Shown here: piece after piece, positions 35,478 through 44,375 of the stretch
Layout: every line of letters starts with the position of its first letter
Position numbering within the stretch: the stretch's first letter is position 1
Assembly (NCBI GenBank): GCA_902546975.1
Contig: CACCLU010000002.1
Location: forward strand, 248,001-312,000
Direction of reading: 5' to 3'
DNA: 64,000 nt
Source of the DNA: an uncultured Alphaproteobacteria bacterium
Lineage (GTDB): Bacteria; Pseudomonadota; Alphaproteobacteria; HIMB59
Made by a program: the position numbers and the translations under genes
The notes under the pieces: model-generated
Told to the model about the DNA's origin: nothing
What the model saw: the letters and a program-made list of their open reading frames with translations, nothing else
Databases searched by the model: none

Positions 35478-36610
35478 TCATCACGAACGCAAATATTGTA
35501 ACACCAGAGAACAATTTTATTGGCTCGTTGGAGTTCGAATCCGATTTCATGAGTATATCGGACAGCAACCACCATGGATTGGGAGCATTGGATTTCGAAG
35601 GGGACTATCTTTTGCCTGGTTTTATTGAATTACACACTGATAATCTTGAAAAACACTTTGTTCCAAGACCCAAAACTTTCTGGCCAAACAAACTCTCTGC
35701 AGCCTTAGATAATGATCGAGACATTATTGGCTCGGGAATCACAACTGTGTATGATGCAATCTCCATAGGAAGTTATACCCGTGCTAAGAACGAAATTGTG
35801 CATGATGTGATTAATGCAGTTGATGAGGGCATCAAAAAAAATATTTTTAAAGCAGATCATTTCATCCATTTGCGATGCGAGCTATCAGACCCTGATTTAT
35901 TAGAAAATATTGAAAAATATAGCGATAACCAAAATGTTTGTTTTGCCTCTTTGATGGACCACACGCCAGGTCAAAGACAGTGGCAAAATAAAGAAAAAAT
36001 GATCGAGTTCTATAAGAAAGATAATGTTGTTATTTCTAGTGGAAATATTGGAATTGACGAGGATTTGATCCGTTCCAATGATATAGCCATGAAAGCAGAA
36101 AGAGAAAATAGACCTAAGGTTGTGGATATTTGGAAATCTCGAAAAATTTTAATGGCAAGCCACGATGACACAACGGAAGACCATGTCATCGAAGCTAATG
36201 ACTACGGTATCAAAATTGCAGAATTTCCTACAACTATGACTGCCGTTAAAAAAGCGAAAGATTTAAAAATGACTAACATTCTTGGTGCACCAAATTTTAT
36301 TCGCAAAATGTCTCATTCTGGAAATGTTTCAGTGAATGAAATTTTCCAAGAAGATCCATCTTTTGTGGATGCCTTATCATCCGATTATGTGCCATCTAGT
36401 TTACTTCAAGCTGTTTTTAAGCTTTTCAATCAAGGGCATAGCATTAGTAAAGCTGTTAGTTATGTCACTAAAAATCCTGCTTTGATTTTATCTTTGGAGC
36501 ACCTAGGTGAAATTAATGAGAAAAAAAAATCTGATTTTTTAAGAGTTGCTCTTATTAATAATACCCCATTGATTAAAGAGGTTTATAAATCAGGAAAAAG
36601 AGTCGCCTAA
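35474..36610 (+). CDS. phnM: Alpha-D-ribose 1-methylphosphonate 5-triphosphate diphosphatase PhnM
   Basis: 378 residues, the same length as E. coli PhnM. An amidohydrolase-type barrel: GDYLLPGFIELHTDNLEKHF gives the family metal-site variant H-x-D-x-x-E-x-H, and SLMDHTPGQRQW and MASHDDTTEDHV carry further ligands. It removes diphosphate from the ribosyl triphosphonate before PhnJ acts. phnN and phnP, which usually follow, are not here; the next gene 88 bases on is phnC. Confidence 0.94.
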   Translation: MIITNANIVTPENNFIGSLEFESDFMSISDSNHHGLGALDFEGDYLLPGFIELHTDNLEKHFVPRPKTFWPNKLSAALDNDRDIIGSGITTVYDAISIGSYTRAKNEIVHDVINAVDEGIKKNIFKADHFIHLRCELSDPDLLENIEKYSDNQNVCFASLMDHTPGQRQWQNKEKMIEFYKKDNVVISSGNIGIDEDLIRSNDIAMKAERENRPKVVDIWKSRKILMASHDDTTEDHVIEANDYGIKIAEFPTTMTAVKKAKDLKMTNILGAPNFIRKMSHSGNVSVNEIFQEDPSFVDALSSDYVPSSLLQAVFKLFNQGHSISKAVSYVTKNPALILSLEHLGEINEKKKSDFLRVALINNTPLIKEVYKSGKRVA

Positions 36611-36668
36611 GTTTGTAACACAAACTTAACTTTTTTTTAATCAAAAATATTTATTTGAAATATACGTT

Positions 36669-36676
36669 TTGTCATA
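36669..36676 (+). promoter_or_regulatory. Possible Pho-box half site before phnC
   Basis: TTGTCATA 22 bases before the phnC ATG matches the TGTCATA half of the PhoB binding consensus; the second half expected 11 bases later (CTAATTG) is poor. The 88-base gap is the only break in the phn row and likely contains a promoter. Weak evidence. Confidence 0.3.
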
Positions 36677-36698
36677 GCTCTAATTGAAGCGATTCAAA

Positions 36699-37502
36699 AT
36701 GATTGAAATAAAAAATTTAAACAAATACTTTGGCTCAAATCATGCGGTTAAAAATGTAAATATTACCATTCAAGAATCAGAGATGATTGGCATCATTGGC
36801 CGGTCCGGCGCAGGAAAATCCACTCTTCTTCGAATTATGAACCGCTTAACTGAGGAGAGTTCTGGTGAGATTATCGTTGATGGTCAAGATATAACTAAAC
36901 TTAACAAAAAAGATAAAAGAGCATGGCAAAAAAGCTGCGCGATGATATTTCAACAATTTAACCTTGTTCCAAGACTAGATGTCCTGACAAATGTTGTTTT
37001 GGGAAGACTGAATGTTCAATCAACCTTTAAAGGAGCCCTCAAGTTATTCACTAAAGAAGAAAGAGTAGACGCTCTTCTCGCTCTTGATGAACTCGGCATG
37101 TCTCAAACAGCTCTTCAAAGAGCTGAAACGCTATCAGGCGGACAACAACAACGAGTAGCAATTTGTAGAGCGATGATGCAAGACCCAAAAATGATTCTGG
37201 CAGATGAACCTATCGCTTCCCTCGATCCTTTAAATGCTCGTCTGGTAATGGAGTCTCTTAGAAAAATTCACGAAGAGAAAAAAATGACTGTAATAGCAAA
37301 CCTTCATACTCTCGATACGGCCAAACACTATTGTGACAGAATTATTGGGATGAGTTTAGGAGAAGTAGTTTTTGACGATGTGCCCTCCAAGCTGACAGAT
37401 CAACTTGCAAAAGAGATCTATGGTGCTGAGGCTGATGAAGCCTTTGAGGCCTCACTTACATCAACAAGTTTGGGGACTACCCAAAAGGCAGAAGCAAGTT
37501 AA
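36699..37502 (+). CDS. phnC: Phosphonate ABC transporter ATPase PhnC
   Basis: 267 residues. Walker A GRSGAGKSTL, Q-loop FQQFNLVPRLDVLTNVVLGRL (typical PhnC), signature LSGGQQQRVAICRAM and Walker B ILADEPIASLDP are seen. A TTG start five codons upstream exists, but the ATG begins with the normal MIEIKNLNKYFG. It forms the phnCDE importer with the genes that follow; the order is C-D-E-E as in many marine bacteria. Confidence 0.94.
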   Translation: MIEIKNLNKYFGSNHAVKNVNITIQESEMIGIIGRSGAGKSTLLRIMNRLTEESSGEIIVDGQDITKLNKKDKRAWQKSCAMIFQQFNLVPRLDVLTNVVLGRLNVQSTFKGALKLFTKEERVDALLALDELGMSQTALQRAETLSGGQQQRVAICRAMMQDPKMILADEPIASLDPLNARLVMESLRKIHEEKKMTVIANLHTLDTAKHYCDRIIGMSLGEVVFDDVPSKLTDQLAKEIYGAEADEAFEASLTSTSLGTTQKAEAS

Positions 37503-37553
37503 TGCATTTGTCTCAAAGCCTTAGGGCAAACTTTATTAAGGAGAATAAATAAC

Positions 37554-38507
37554 ATGACACTTATAAGAATCGTGATCACAATGTTTACTATCTTTGTGGG
37601 TAGTAACGCATTTGCTGGTGGTCACTACGAAGGTCCAAAAATGGACTTAAACGCAATGACTGGGAAGACGTCATTCAACCTTGGTCACCTAGGTGATGAA
37701 GCGGCACAAGACATTATTGCAAGAAACCAATGCTTAGACTACTATGTCGAATCTGCATTTGGTGTCCCAGCAAAAACTTTTACATTTAAAGACTATGCCG
37801 GAACTATGCAGTCTATGCTTGGGGGTAACCTTGACTGGACATGGTTTGGTGCATCAGGATACGCTGGTATGTATCTGGAAGACCCAACAGCTGTCGTTCC
37901 AATTATGACTAGAATGCAACCTACAGGTGATCTTGGTTACTACTCTGTAATGGTAGCAAGAGCTGACTCTGGTATCACATCTATCGAAGATTTAAAAGGA
38001 AAACACTTAGGTTTCGCAGATCCTAACTCTACTTCCGGTTACTTAATTCCTTCAATCGAACTACCTGAGCAAGGTATTGATATGGACTCTTATTTCTCAG
38101 AGACCTCTTTTAATGGTGGACACGAGAACAATGTTCTAGCAGTGTTAAACGGTGACGTTGACGCTGGTGTAACATGGGTATCTGGTGTTGGTGAATGGGA
38201 AGAGGGTTACTCATCAGGTAACTTAAGAAGAATGGTTGAGAAAGGTATCTTAAATATGGATGATATCGTTCAAATTTGGTCGTCAAAACTTATCCCTAAC
38301 GGTCCGCTAGTAATGCCAACTAATCTTCCAGTAAGAGCTCACCAGGTTTTTGTTGGAATGATGGAGTGGATGCATGAAAACGATCCTGAGTGTTCAGAAA
38401 ACGTTGCAAACGGCGTCGTAAGAGCATGGGTTCCTGTTGACCACTCTTTCTACGAGACAATTGTGGCTGCAAGAAAAGCAAAAATTGAGGCTCAAAAAAG
38501 TAATTAA
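37554..38507 (+). CDS. phnD: Phosphonate-binding periplasmic protein PhnD
   Basis: 317 residues with a signal peptide (LIRIVITMFTIFVGSNAFA) and a family 3-type PhnD fold. The mature part includes FNLGHLGDEAAQDII and the ligand-side segments WTWFGASGYAGMYL and ADPNSTSGYLIPSIEL, where Ser/Thr residues normally bind the phosphonate group. An AAGGAGA ribosome site precedes the ATG. It is followed by a strong hairpin with a T-run, so it is probably made in excess over the permeases. Confidence 0.93.
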   Translation: MTLIRIVITMFTIFVGSNAFAGGHYEGPKMDLNAMTGKTSFNLGHLGDEAAQDIIARNQCLDYYVESAFGVPAKTFTFKDYAGTMQSMLGGNLDWTWFGASGYAGMYLEDPTAVVPIMTRMQPTGDLGYYSVMVARADSGITSIEDLKGKHLGFADPNSTSGYLIPSIELPEQGIDMDSYFSETSFNGGHENNVLAVLNGDVDAGVTWVSGVGEWEEGYSSGNLRRMVEKGILNMDDIVQIWSSKLIPNGPLVMPTNLPVRAHQVFVGMMEWMHENDPECSENVANGVVRAWVPVDHSFYETIVAARKAKIEAQKSN

Positions 38508-38517
38508 ATAATAATTT

Positions 38518-38555
38518 AAATAAGGTGGGATATTTACATCTCACCTTATTTTTTT
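38518..38555 (+). terminator. Intrinsic terminator/attenuator between phnD and phnE
   Basis: A 14-pair stem (38518-38531 with 38538-38551, one G-T wobble, loop ATTTAC) is followed by a T-run to 38555. The phnE ATG begins only 3 bases later, so readthrough messages have the hairpin where the phnE ribosome site should be. It would lower permease relative to binding protein. Confidence 0.82.
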
Positions 38556-38558
38556 GAT

Positions 38559-39464
38559 ATGAACTCAACTAAATCTATACCCGATCATATTCAAAAAATA
38601 GACAATGATCTGTTAAAGCTGGAGAGAGCAAAAAGAAACTACTCTTTTCTCTCTATTGGGATAGTGATTTTAGTTTGTTATTTGGGTATCAGCGTTTCGG
38701 AAAATAGTAACGCTGGGAGTTTCGCAAGGGGTATCAGCAGTTTTTTTGACTACCCAGTTGATATTATATCTGAAGCTTATCAATCTGGATTTAGTTTCTA
38801 CGGATTAATCATCAAATACATTCCTGTTTTAATTGAAACCATCAATATGGCTGTATTTTCTACTACTGTTGGTTTTATTGGTGGTTTAATTTTTAGTATA
38901 TTTTCTGCAAGAAATTTAATTAAAAACCCGACTGTTATTTTTTGGGTCCGCAGACTCATGGACGTTTGTAGAGCGTTTCCTGAGCTTGTGATCGCTTTAT
39001 TATTTTTATATTTGATGGGAAAATCAGCTCTGCCAGCCGTTATTGCAATCTCCATCCATACCGCTGGCGCGCTGGGCAAGCTCTTTTCTGAGGCTGTGGA
39101 AAATTGTGATATGAAACAAATAGAAGGACTAGAGTCTGTTGGAGCAAAATGGATTATGCGAGTAAGATTTGGCATCATCCCTCAAGTATTTCCCATCCTT
39201 TTATCCTACACTCTCCTTCGTTTAGAGATCAATGTTCGTGCTTCAACTATCCTTGGTTTTGTGGGAGCAGGAGGAATTGGTGAAATTTTATCGAAAAATA
39301 TTCAATGGAAATATGGTGCAGATATTTGTGCTGTAATTCTCATACTAGTACTTACCATCACAGCAATTGATTATCTCTCTAGGTATTTTCGAGGGATCTT
39401 GATTGGCGACGGAAAAAAAGGTTTGGGTTTCGGTGCAAAAATTTTACCAGGAAAGAATGAATAA
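38559..39464 (+). CDS. phnE: Phosphonate ABC transporter permease PhnE (first copy)
   Basis: 301 residues, about six membrane helices. The EAA loop reads SEAVENCDMKQIEGLESVGAKW near residue 185, typical of PhnE, followed by a GFVGAGGIGEIL segment near 236. The start lies 3 bases behind the terminator T-run and has no free Shine-Dalgarno. It overlaps the second phnE by one base. Confidence 0.92.
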   Translation: MNSTKSIPDHIQKIDNDLLKLERAKRNYSFLSIGIVILVCYLGISVSENSNAGSFARGISSFFDYPVDIISEAYQSGFSFYGLIIKYIPVLIETINMAVFSTTVGFIGGLIFSIFSARNLIKNPTVIFWVRRLMDVCRAFPELVIALLFLYLMGKSALPAVIAISIHTAGALGKLFSEAVENCDMKQIEGLESVGAKWIMRVRFGIIPQVFPILLSYTLLRLEINVRASTILGFVGAGGIGEILSKNIQWKYGADICAVILILVLTITAIDYLSRYFRGILIGDGKKGLGFGAKILPGKNE

Positions 39465-40864
39465 TGAGTGATGTATCAATTCCTTTAAGAGATAAAATTT
39501 ATCAAGATAACATTCACGTCTTTGAAACCGCTTCCAAAAAAGCAAAACAAACCGGTATTATTTTTACTGTAGTCGTCCTTTACTTTCTTTTTGCCTTTTT
39601 TTCATTGGGCGTCGACAAGATTGCAGAGAAATGGAATCCTGAACGAGCGAGCTTCCTTGCTTTGGATATTTATGCGCATAAAGATCACTTTAAAATGCCT
39701 TGGAAAAAAACTGAAAATAAACTCCAAATAACATTAGAGGGCAATCTTCGCCAAGAGTATAAAGTTACCCCAGAGTGGGCTGAGAAATCAGATGACAATA
39801 AATGGACAGTAACTTTTAAAAATGGTGGCAAAGTTGATGCCTACTATTTTCCTGATAATCCTTTAGCAGGCTACGCTGTTATGTACGATTTCCCTGGAGT
39901 GGAAGAAATATTCACTTTTAGAATTAATGAGGATAAAAGACCTTATGTGGAAGGATATGAGGACCGAGTTGAAGAATTACCAGGATTTATTCGACAAACC
40001 AAAAATAAGCTTGAGGTAAGACCTTCTCTTTTTTCAAGAATTCAATTTACAAAATCAAAAATTGAAATTCATCGTTTTAGCAGAGGATGGAAATATTTTT
40101 GGTTTGATAACAATGGCCCACTCGACGGATACTCACTATTTGGGGCTCTGAGTAAAATCTTTAGTGGAGATAGAATTGTTGAAGAGATGTCTAACGCTAA
40201 GTTGATTTGGGTAGAGTTCACAGAAAATGAATTATGGCAACATGGTAAGGCCTGGTACGCACTGCTTGAGACGATTATCATGGCCTTCATGGGAACACTG
40301 ATTGCTATGTTAGTGGGTTTTCCCCTCGCTTTTTTAGCAGCTTATAATATTACCCCTTTGGCAGGTGTAAGGTTTGCGGTAAGAAGACTTTTTGATTTTT
40401 TAAGAGGAATAGACTTTTTGGTTTGGAGTTTAATTTTCTTGAGAGCATTTGGCCCAGGGCCCTTTACTGGTATCTTTGCCATCGCCTTTACAGATACGGG
40501 CACTCTTGGAAAATTAATGTCTGAGGCTATTGAGAATACAGAAAAAAATCAAAAAGAAGGTGTTGAGTCAACTGGTGCTAATAAGACCCTTCAAAATAGA
40601 TTTGGTATTATTCCACAGATTCTTCCAGTTTTCATATCTCAATCTCTTTACTATTTGGAATCAAATACTAGAGGGGCGGTTATCATTGGTGCGATGGGTG
40701 CTGGTGGTATTGGCTTACAATTTTTAGGGGCATTACAAACAGGTACTGATTTTGAAAATGTAGCTTATTACACCGTCCTTGTTGTTGGCGTTGTAATTGC
40801 CATGGATATGTTTTCAGCTTGGCTTAGAAAAAAACTCATCGTTCCTTTCGGACAATTTGGATAA
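39464..40864 (+). CDS. Phosphonate ABC transporter permease PhnE (second copy, enlarged)
   Basis: 466 residues. The C-terminal 205 residues are a PhnE permease with EAA loop SEAIENTEKNQKEGVESTGANK (near 350-372) and GAMGAGGIGLQFL (near 408). Between the first helix (about 25-47) and the permease helices (from about 265) lies a roughly 200-residue hydrophilic region, probably periplasmic, rich in Lys, Trp and charged residues. It should pair with the first PhnE. Second PhnE copies with such an inserted region occur in marine phn clusters; the insert's role is unknown to me. Confidence 0.9.
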   Translation: MSDVSIPLRDKIYQDNIHVFETASKKAKQTGIIFTVVVLYFLFAFFSLGVDKIAEKWNPERASFLALDIYAHKDHFKMPWKKTENKLQITLEGNLRQEYKVTPEWAEKSDDNKWTVTFKNGGKVDAYYFPDNPLAGYAVMYDFPGVEEIFTFRINEDKRPYVEGYEDRVEELPGFIRQTKNKLEVRPSLFSRIQFTKSKIEIHRFSRGWKYFWFDNNGPLDGYSLFGALSKIFSGDRIVEEMSNAKLIWVEFTENELWQHGKAWYALLETIIMAFMGTLIAMLVGFPLAFLAAYNITPLAGVRFAVRRLFDFLRGIDFLVWSLIFLRAFGPGPFTGIFAIAFTDTGTLGKLMSEAIENTEKNQKEGVESTGANKTLQNRFGIIPQILPVFISQSLYYLESNTRGAVIIGAMGAGGIGLQFLGALQTGTDFENVAYYTVLVVGVVIAMDMFSAWLRKKLIVPFGQFG

Positions 40865-40910
40865 ACACATGTTTAATAATTTTTTAATAATTAAAAATTA
40901 TAATAAACTT

Positions 40911-41327
40911 ATGAAAAAATTAGTTTTGTTATTCCTTTTATTTTCTTTTAACTCTTTTGCAAACGATCATGGTGAAAAAACAGATGAAGGTTTGATTATT
41001 CTAGATGAAAAAACTGCAGAAAATCAAATGGCTGGTTCTGCTGAGGATACCGACGCTGTCTTTGAAAAAAACTTGGCAAATTGTACTGACCTAAAAGTCG
41101 CCATGCTAAGAGGCAAACTACTTTTAGATATGAATAAAGCCTGCACCCAGGCTAAAGATGTTGCTTTGGAAAAGTTGGAAGAAGGTATTAAGCTTTGCTC
41201 AGAGGGTAATAGCTTTATGGCTCAAATGACGTTACAAGAAGGTATCGACGCAGCTGTTAAGGGAAATTTATCCGGAAGAGATCTAACTGGGAAAGATTGT
41301 TCCGAGTTTGATATTACAATTAATTAA
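40911..41327 (+). CDS. Small secreted protein of unknown function
   Basis: 138 residues starting at ATG 40911, with a clear signal peptide (KKLVLLFLLFSFNSFA) and a mature part of mixed charge with four Cys, two possible pairs. I do not recognise the family. It lies 46 bases behind the second phnE on the same strand, so it could be cotranscribed with the phosphonate transporter. The frame is open upstream to 40797 but overlaps phnE there. Confidence 0.7.
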   Translation: MKKLVLLFLLFSFNSFANDHGEKTDEGLIILDEKTAENQMAGSAEDTDAVFEKNLANCTDLKVAMLRGKLLLDMNKACTQAKDVALEKLEEGIKLCSEGNSFMAQMTLQEGIDAAVKGNLSGRDLTGKDCSEFDITIN

Positions 41328-41334
41328 GAATTCT

Positions 41335-42222
41335 TTACTGAAGATTTAATAGTTCTAGAACTTTTTGTACACTTCCCTCATGATAGGAGGCGTGCTGAGG
41401 CTTCAATTCCAAATTTAAATTTAGATGGTCGGGAAAACTATTGTCAGTAAAAATTTTATCAAAATTGATATCACCCCATCCCAAAGGTAAATGCAGGTCG
41501 CCTAATCCATAAGAAACTTCCTCGGTGGAGTCATAAGGCTGAAACGTTTTTAATTTCCCAAAAGAGTCATGAATATGGACGTGTTCGGCATAAGGAGCAA
41601 TCGCATTAATTTCAGAGAAAAAATCTAAATTTAGCCAATTGGAATTAATATAAGCATGAGAGATGTCTAAACAGGCACGAAGATTTTTGTGATCAATTTT
41701 GCTAATTTGGTTGGAGAGCTCTGAAGGGGTGGGGGCGTAATGTTTAGGGGTTACACAAAATATGGTTTCTGTTGCAATCACAACATTATGTTTCTCGGCG
41801 TACTCAGCTAATTCACTATACGCATCTTGCTGTTGTGACATCAAAGATTGGTAAACGTCTTTATTTTCAAAATCCTCAATCTTACAAATCCCAAAATGAG
41901 TAACTAGGTGTGAGGCATTAATTTCTGCTGAAACCTCGATATCTCTTTTAATAATTTCTTTGTGCATTTCGAGATGGTCCGTATCAAATAAATTGGCGGA
42001 GAGTTCACCATGAACGCTGTAATCTAATTCTTGGGATAACAGTGATTGCTTCAGTAATCTGAGTTCATTTTGATTGATTTTTTGTCCGACAATCACATTA
42101 GTTGAACAGATGGGCACCTCGATCGAGGTCACACCGAAACTTCTAACTCTTTCTATTTGTGAGTTAAAGGAGAGTATATTTTCTTTTTCACATTGAATCG
42201 TGAAACCTGCTTTTTTAACCAT
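41335..42222 (-). CDS. Sugar phosphate isomerase/epimerase (AP endonuclease 2-like TIM barrel)
   Basis: 295 residues of the xylose-isomerase-like TIM-barrel family. Metal-site segments are visible: VTHFGICKIE near residue 95, IATETIFCVTPKHYAP near 139, ACLDISHAYINSN near 186, VHIHDSFGKLKTF near 218 and NLELKPQHASYHEG near 270. It converges on the end of the phn region and lies downstream of an MFS transporter gene on the same strand, so import and isomerisation of one sugar-like compound is plausible. Substrate unknown. Confidence 0.8.
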   Translation of the reverse strand: MVKKAGFTIQCEKENILSFNSQIERVRSFGVTSIEVPICSTNVIVGQKINQNELRLLKQSLLSQELDYSVHGELSANLFDTDHLEMHKEIIKRDIEVSAEINASHLVTHFGICKIEDFENKDVYQSLMSQQQDAYSELAEYAEKHNVVIATETIFCVTPKHYAPTPSELSNQISKIDHKNLRACLDISHAYINSNWLNLDFFSEINAIAPYAEHVHIHDSFGKLKTFQPYDSTEEVSYGLGDLHLPLGWGDINFDKIFTDNSFPDHLNLNLELKPQHASYHEGSVQKVLELLNLQ

Positions 42223-42281
42223 TTAACAATGTTAATCAGTAATGTTAAATTAGTGTGAATTTTCAATGAACTAAAAAAAAA

Positions 42282-43454
42282 TTATTTTTTTTTCTGATAA
42301 ATAATGCTTATTAATTTATAAGTTCCAAGTGATGCGATAATTGTTAAACACATCATCAATACGATTGTAATGTTGTATCCAAAAAATCCCCATAAAATAG
42401 ATACAAGAAAAGGTCCCATCGCATAGGTGCTTATTCTTATACTGCTCATGTATAGGGCCGTCTTTCCAAAATTTGTTGTTCCAAATATTTCTTTTTGAAT
42501 GAGAGGAGATATAATGGAGTCGATACCAAATATAGCCCCTTGAAGGCACATATACAATATTGGTAAAAAAATAGCGGTTTCTGAAAATAGTAACATAATC
42601 AAACAAGCCACTAAAGTAAATTCCCCAAAAAATCTAATATGGAGGTTTTTGATTTTTTTTGGAACAATATTGATAAGGACCCTCCCGGCCACTTGAGAGG
42701 GACCGAGTAAAGACATTATAAAGACTCCAAAGCTATCAGAATAATTTTTTTCAATTAGTATAGGGATTGTATGAGTGACTAGTGCAGCATGATTAAAGCC
42801 GATAAAGGTAATAGGGATCAAAATTAAATAAAATCGATAGTCTAAGTAAATTTTTTCATAATTGACATTCTCTACTCTTGTCACCTCAGGGAGTTTATTT
42901 TTTCGAATAAAATAGATACCCAAAAAATTACAAGGAATTCCAATTAATAAAGCTATTAAAAAAAATATTTCGACTACAAATTTCCAGTCCCCCATTGTTA
43001 AAAGAAAACTACTTAATGGAAAGGTAATAGTACTTGCAAACCCAGCGATGAGCGTAACAATCGTAATGTATTTTCTTGGATTATTTTGTATTCTAATCGT
43101 GAGAAACGAAAAACAAATATCATACCCAAGCCCCGCAGAACTCCAACCAATTAATATCCAAGAAAGAGCAAAAATATAAAAATTATCAAATGTAATTTGA
43201 AGAAAAAGCCCTATTAATAAAACAAATCCAGATATTGTCATTAAGATATGAGTTTTATCTCGATCGAGGTATTTCCCAAGAAAAGGGCTTGTTACCGCAT
43301 GTAATAATAAGCCAAAGGTAAAAATCATAGTGAGAGTAGAAATAGGTTGAGTTAGAACGCTATTCCACTCCAATAGTAAAGACGGGAAGAGATACCACGT
43401 ACACCCATAGAAAACTGTTTGGGCAACGCCCAATAATAAAGCAGGTAGAATCAT
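42282..43454 (-). CDS. Major facilitator superfamily transporter
   Basis: 390 residues with about 12 hydrophobic helices. After helix 2 the motif SPFLGKYLDRDKTH is a recognisable variant of the MFS loop 2-3 motif G-x-L-x-D-R-x-G. It is upstream of the isomerase/epimerase gene on the same strand with a 59-base gap. The direction of transport and the substrate cannot be read from the sequence. Confidence 0.82.
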   Translation of the reverse strand: MILPALLLGVAQTVFYGCTWYLFPSLLLEWNSVLTQPISTLTMIFTFGLLLHAVTSPFLGKYLDRDKTHILMTISGFVLLIGLFLQITFDNFYIFALSWILIGWSSAGLGYDICFSFLTIRIQNNPRKYITIVTLIAGFASTITFPLSSFLLTMGDWKFVVEIFFLIALLIGIPCNFLGIYFIRKNKLPEVTRVENVNYEKIYLDYRFYLILIPITFIGFNHAALVTHTIPILIEKNYSDSFGVFIMSLLGPSQVAGRVLINIVPKKIKNLHIRFFGEFTLVACLIMLLFSETAIFLPILYMCLQGAIFGIDSIISPLIQKEIFGTTNFGKTALYMSSIRISTYAMGPFLVSILWGFFGYNITIVLMMCLTIIASLGTYKLISIIYQKKK

Positions 43455-43500
43455 ATGATGTAATAAAACTTTAACTAATGTATGTGTATGTAATATTAAA

Positions 43501-43800
43501 ATGGTACCAAATATTTCCAGATTAACAAAAAATATTTTTGCCCTAGTTGTTTATGTAAAAAAAAGAAATGCCTTTTTAGAAATTGATGATCCTATTTATC
43601 ATCAATTTAATGAAAAATTCATTCAAGACTTAATTAATAAGGACCAATTTAATTTTCATAATTTAATATGGAATAAGCATGCAATTTTATTAAAAGACTT
43701 AAATCACCCTCAATACTTTATAAAAGAATATTCAAATACGATGATATCTGTTATGACCGATGTATACTTATCAGGCTACAGGCTTGATACAAAAACTTAA
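43501..43800 (+). CDS. Small protein of unknown function
   Basis: 99 residues, no membrane segment apart from a weakly hydrophobic stretch near 12-20 (IFALVVYV). Rich in Asn, Lys, Ile. I do not recognise it. The stop shares a base with the start of a 43-residue membrane ORF, which supports both being translated. Diverges from the MFS gene by 46 bases. Confidence 0.5.
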   Translation: MVPNISRLTKNIFALVVYVKKRNAFLEIDDPIYHQFNEKFIQDLINKDQFNFHNLIWNKHAILLKDLNHPQYFIKEYSNTMISVMTDVYLSGYRLDTKT

Positions 43801-43931
43801 TGATTTTTATTTCCCTAGCTCTTATTTTAGTTGGATTTGTATTAATGGAAATTATGTCAAGAAGAATAACTAAAATGGAGCTTGAAATGAGGAAGAACAT
43901 GCAAAATCAAGAAAAATTAAATAAAAAATAG
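43800..43931 (+). CDS. 43-residue single-helix membrane protein
   Basis: ATG overlapping the preceding stop by one base (TAATG). The product has one N-terminal hydrophobic helix (FISLALILVGFVLMEIM) and a charged Met/Lys/Glu-rich tail. Function unknown. Confidence 0.5.
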   Translation: MIFISLALILVGFVLMEIMSRRITKMELEMRKNMQNQEKLNKK

Positions 43932-44003
43932 AAATTATCTAATTTCATAAAAATTAAAACATTTGTAAATATTTTCTTAATATTTAAGTGTTACGTCTAA
44001 TTT

Positions 44004-44357
44004 ATGCTAAGTTTTATAGATTATATTAGAGCATGGGTAGAAGCAATGGAGAACAAGAATCCCGAACAACTTGAATCTATTTTACATGATGAATTTCAAT
44101 GGACTTCACATCACAAATCCTCCCTCCCGATGCAGGTCAGATCTAAAAAAGAAACTATTGCATGGTGTTTAGAAACAAAAGCAAAATTCCTCGATACGAA
44201 ACCACTTTACACAAATGATGACGTATTCGTATTTGTGCAAGATATCATCCCACCTGAAGAAAAAAATTCTAAATTTGTGACTATGGATCTTGTAAAAATT
44301 AAAAACGATAAAATTCTCTCACATAATCATGTTCGTGGGATTCATCCTGAGAGTTAA
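44004..44357 (+). CDS. SnoaL/NTF2-like small protein
   Basis: 117 residues. The opening helix YIRAWVEAMENKNPEQLESILHDEFQW is the usual NTF2/SnoaL beginning (a helix ending in a loop that leads to the cone-shaped sheet), and VTMDLVKIKNDKILSHNHVRG forms the final strands. Such folds act as small isomerases, hydrolases or binding modules. It precedes the first of two closely related redoxin-type genes. A second NTF2-like gene lies at 46481-46816. Confidence 0.65.
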   Translation: MLSFIDYIRAWVEAMENKNPEQLESILHDEFQWTSHHKSSLPMQVRSKKETIAWCLETKAKFLDTKPLYTNDDVFVFVQDIIPPEEKNSKFVTMDLVKIKNDKILSHNHVRGIHPES

Positions 44358-44375
44358 AATCAATATTTTTAATAA

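Noticed and set aside
36669-36687. Complete Pho box before phnC
   Set aside because: Only the first half matches; the second half is poor, so no firm PhoB site is claimed.
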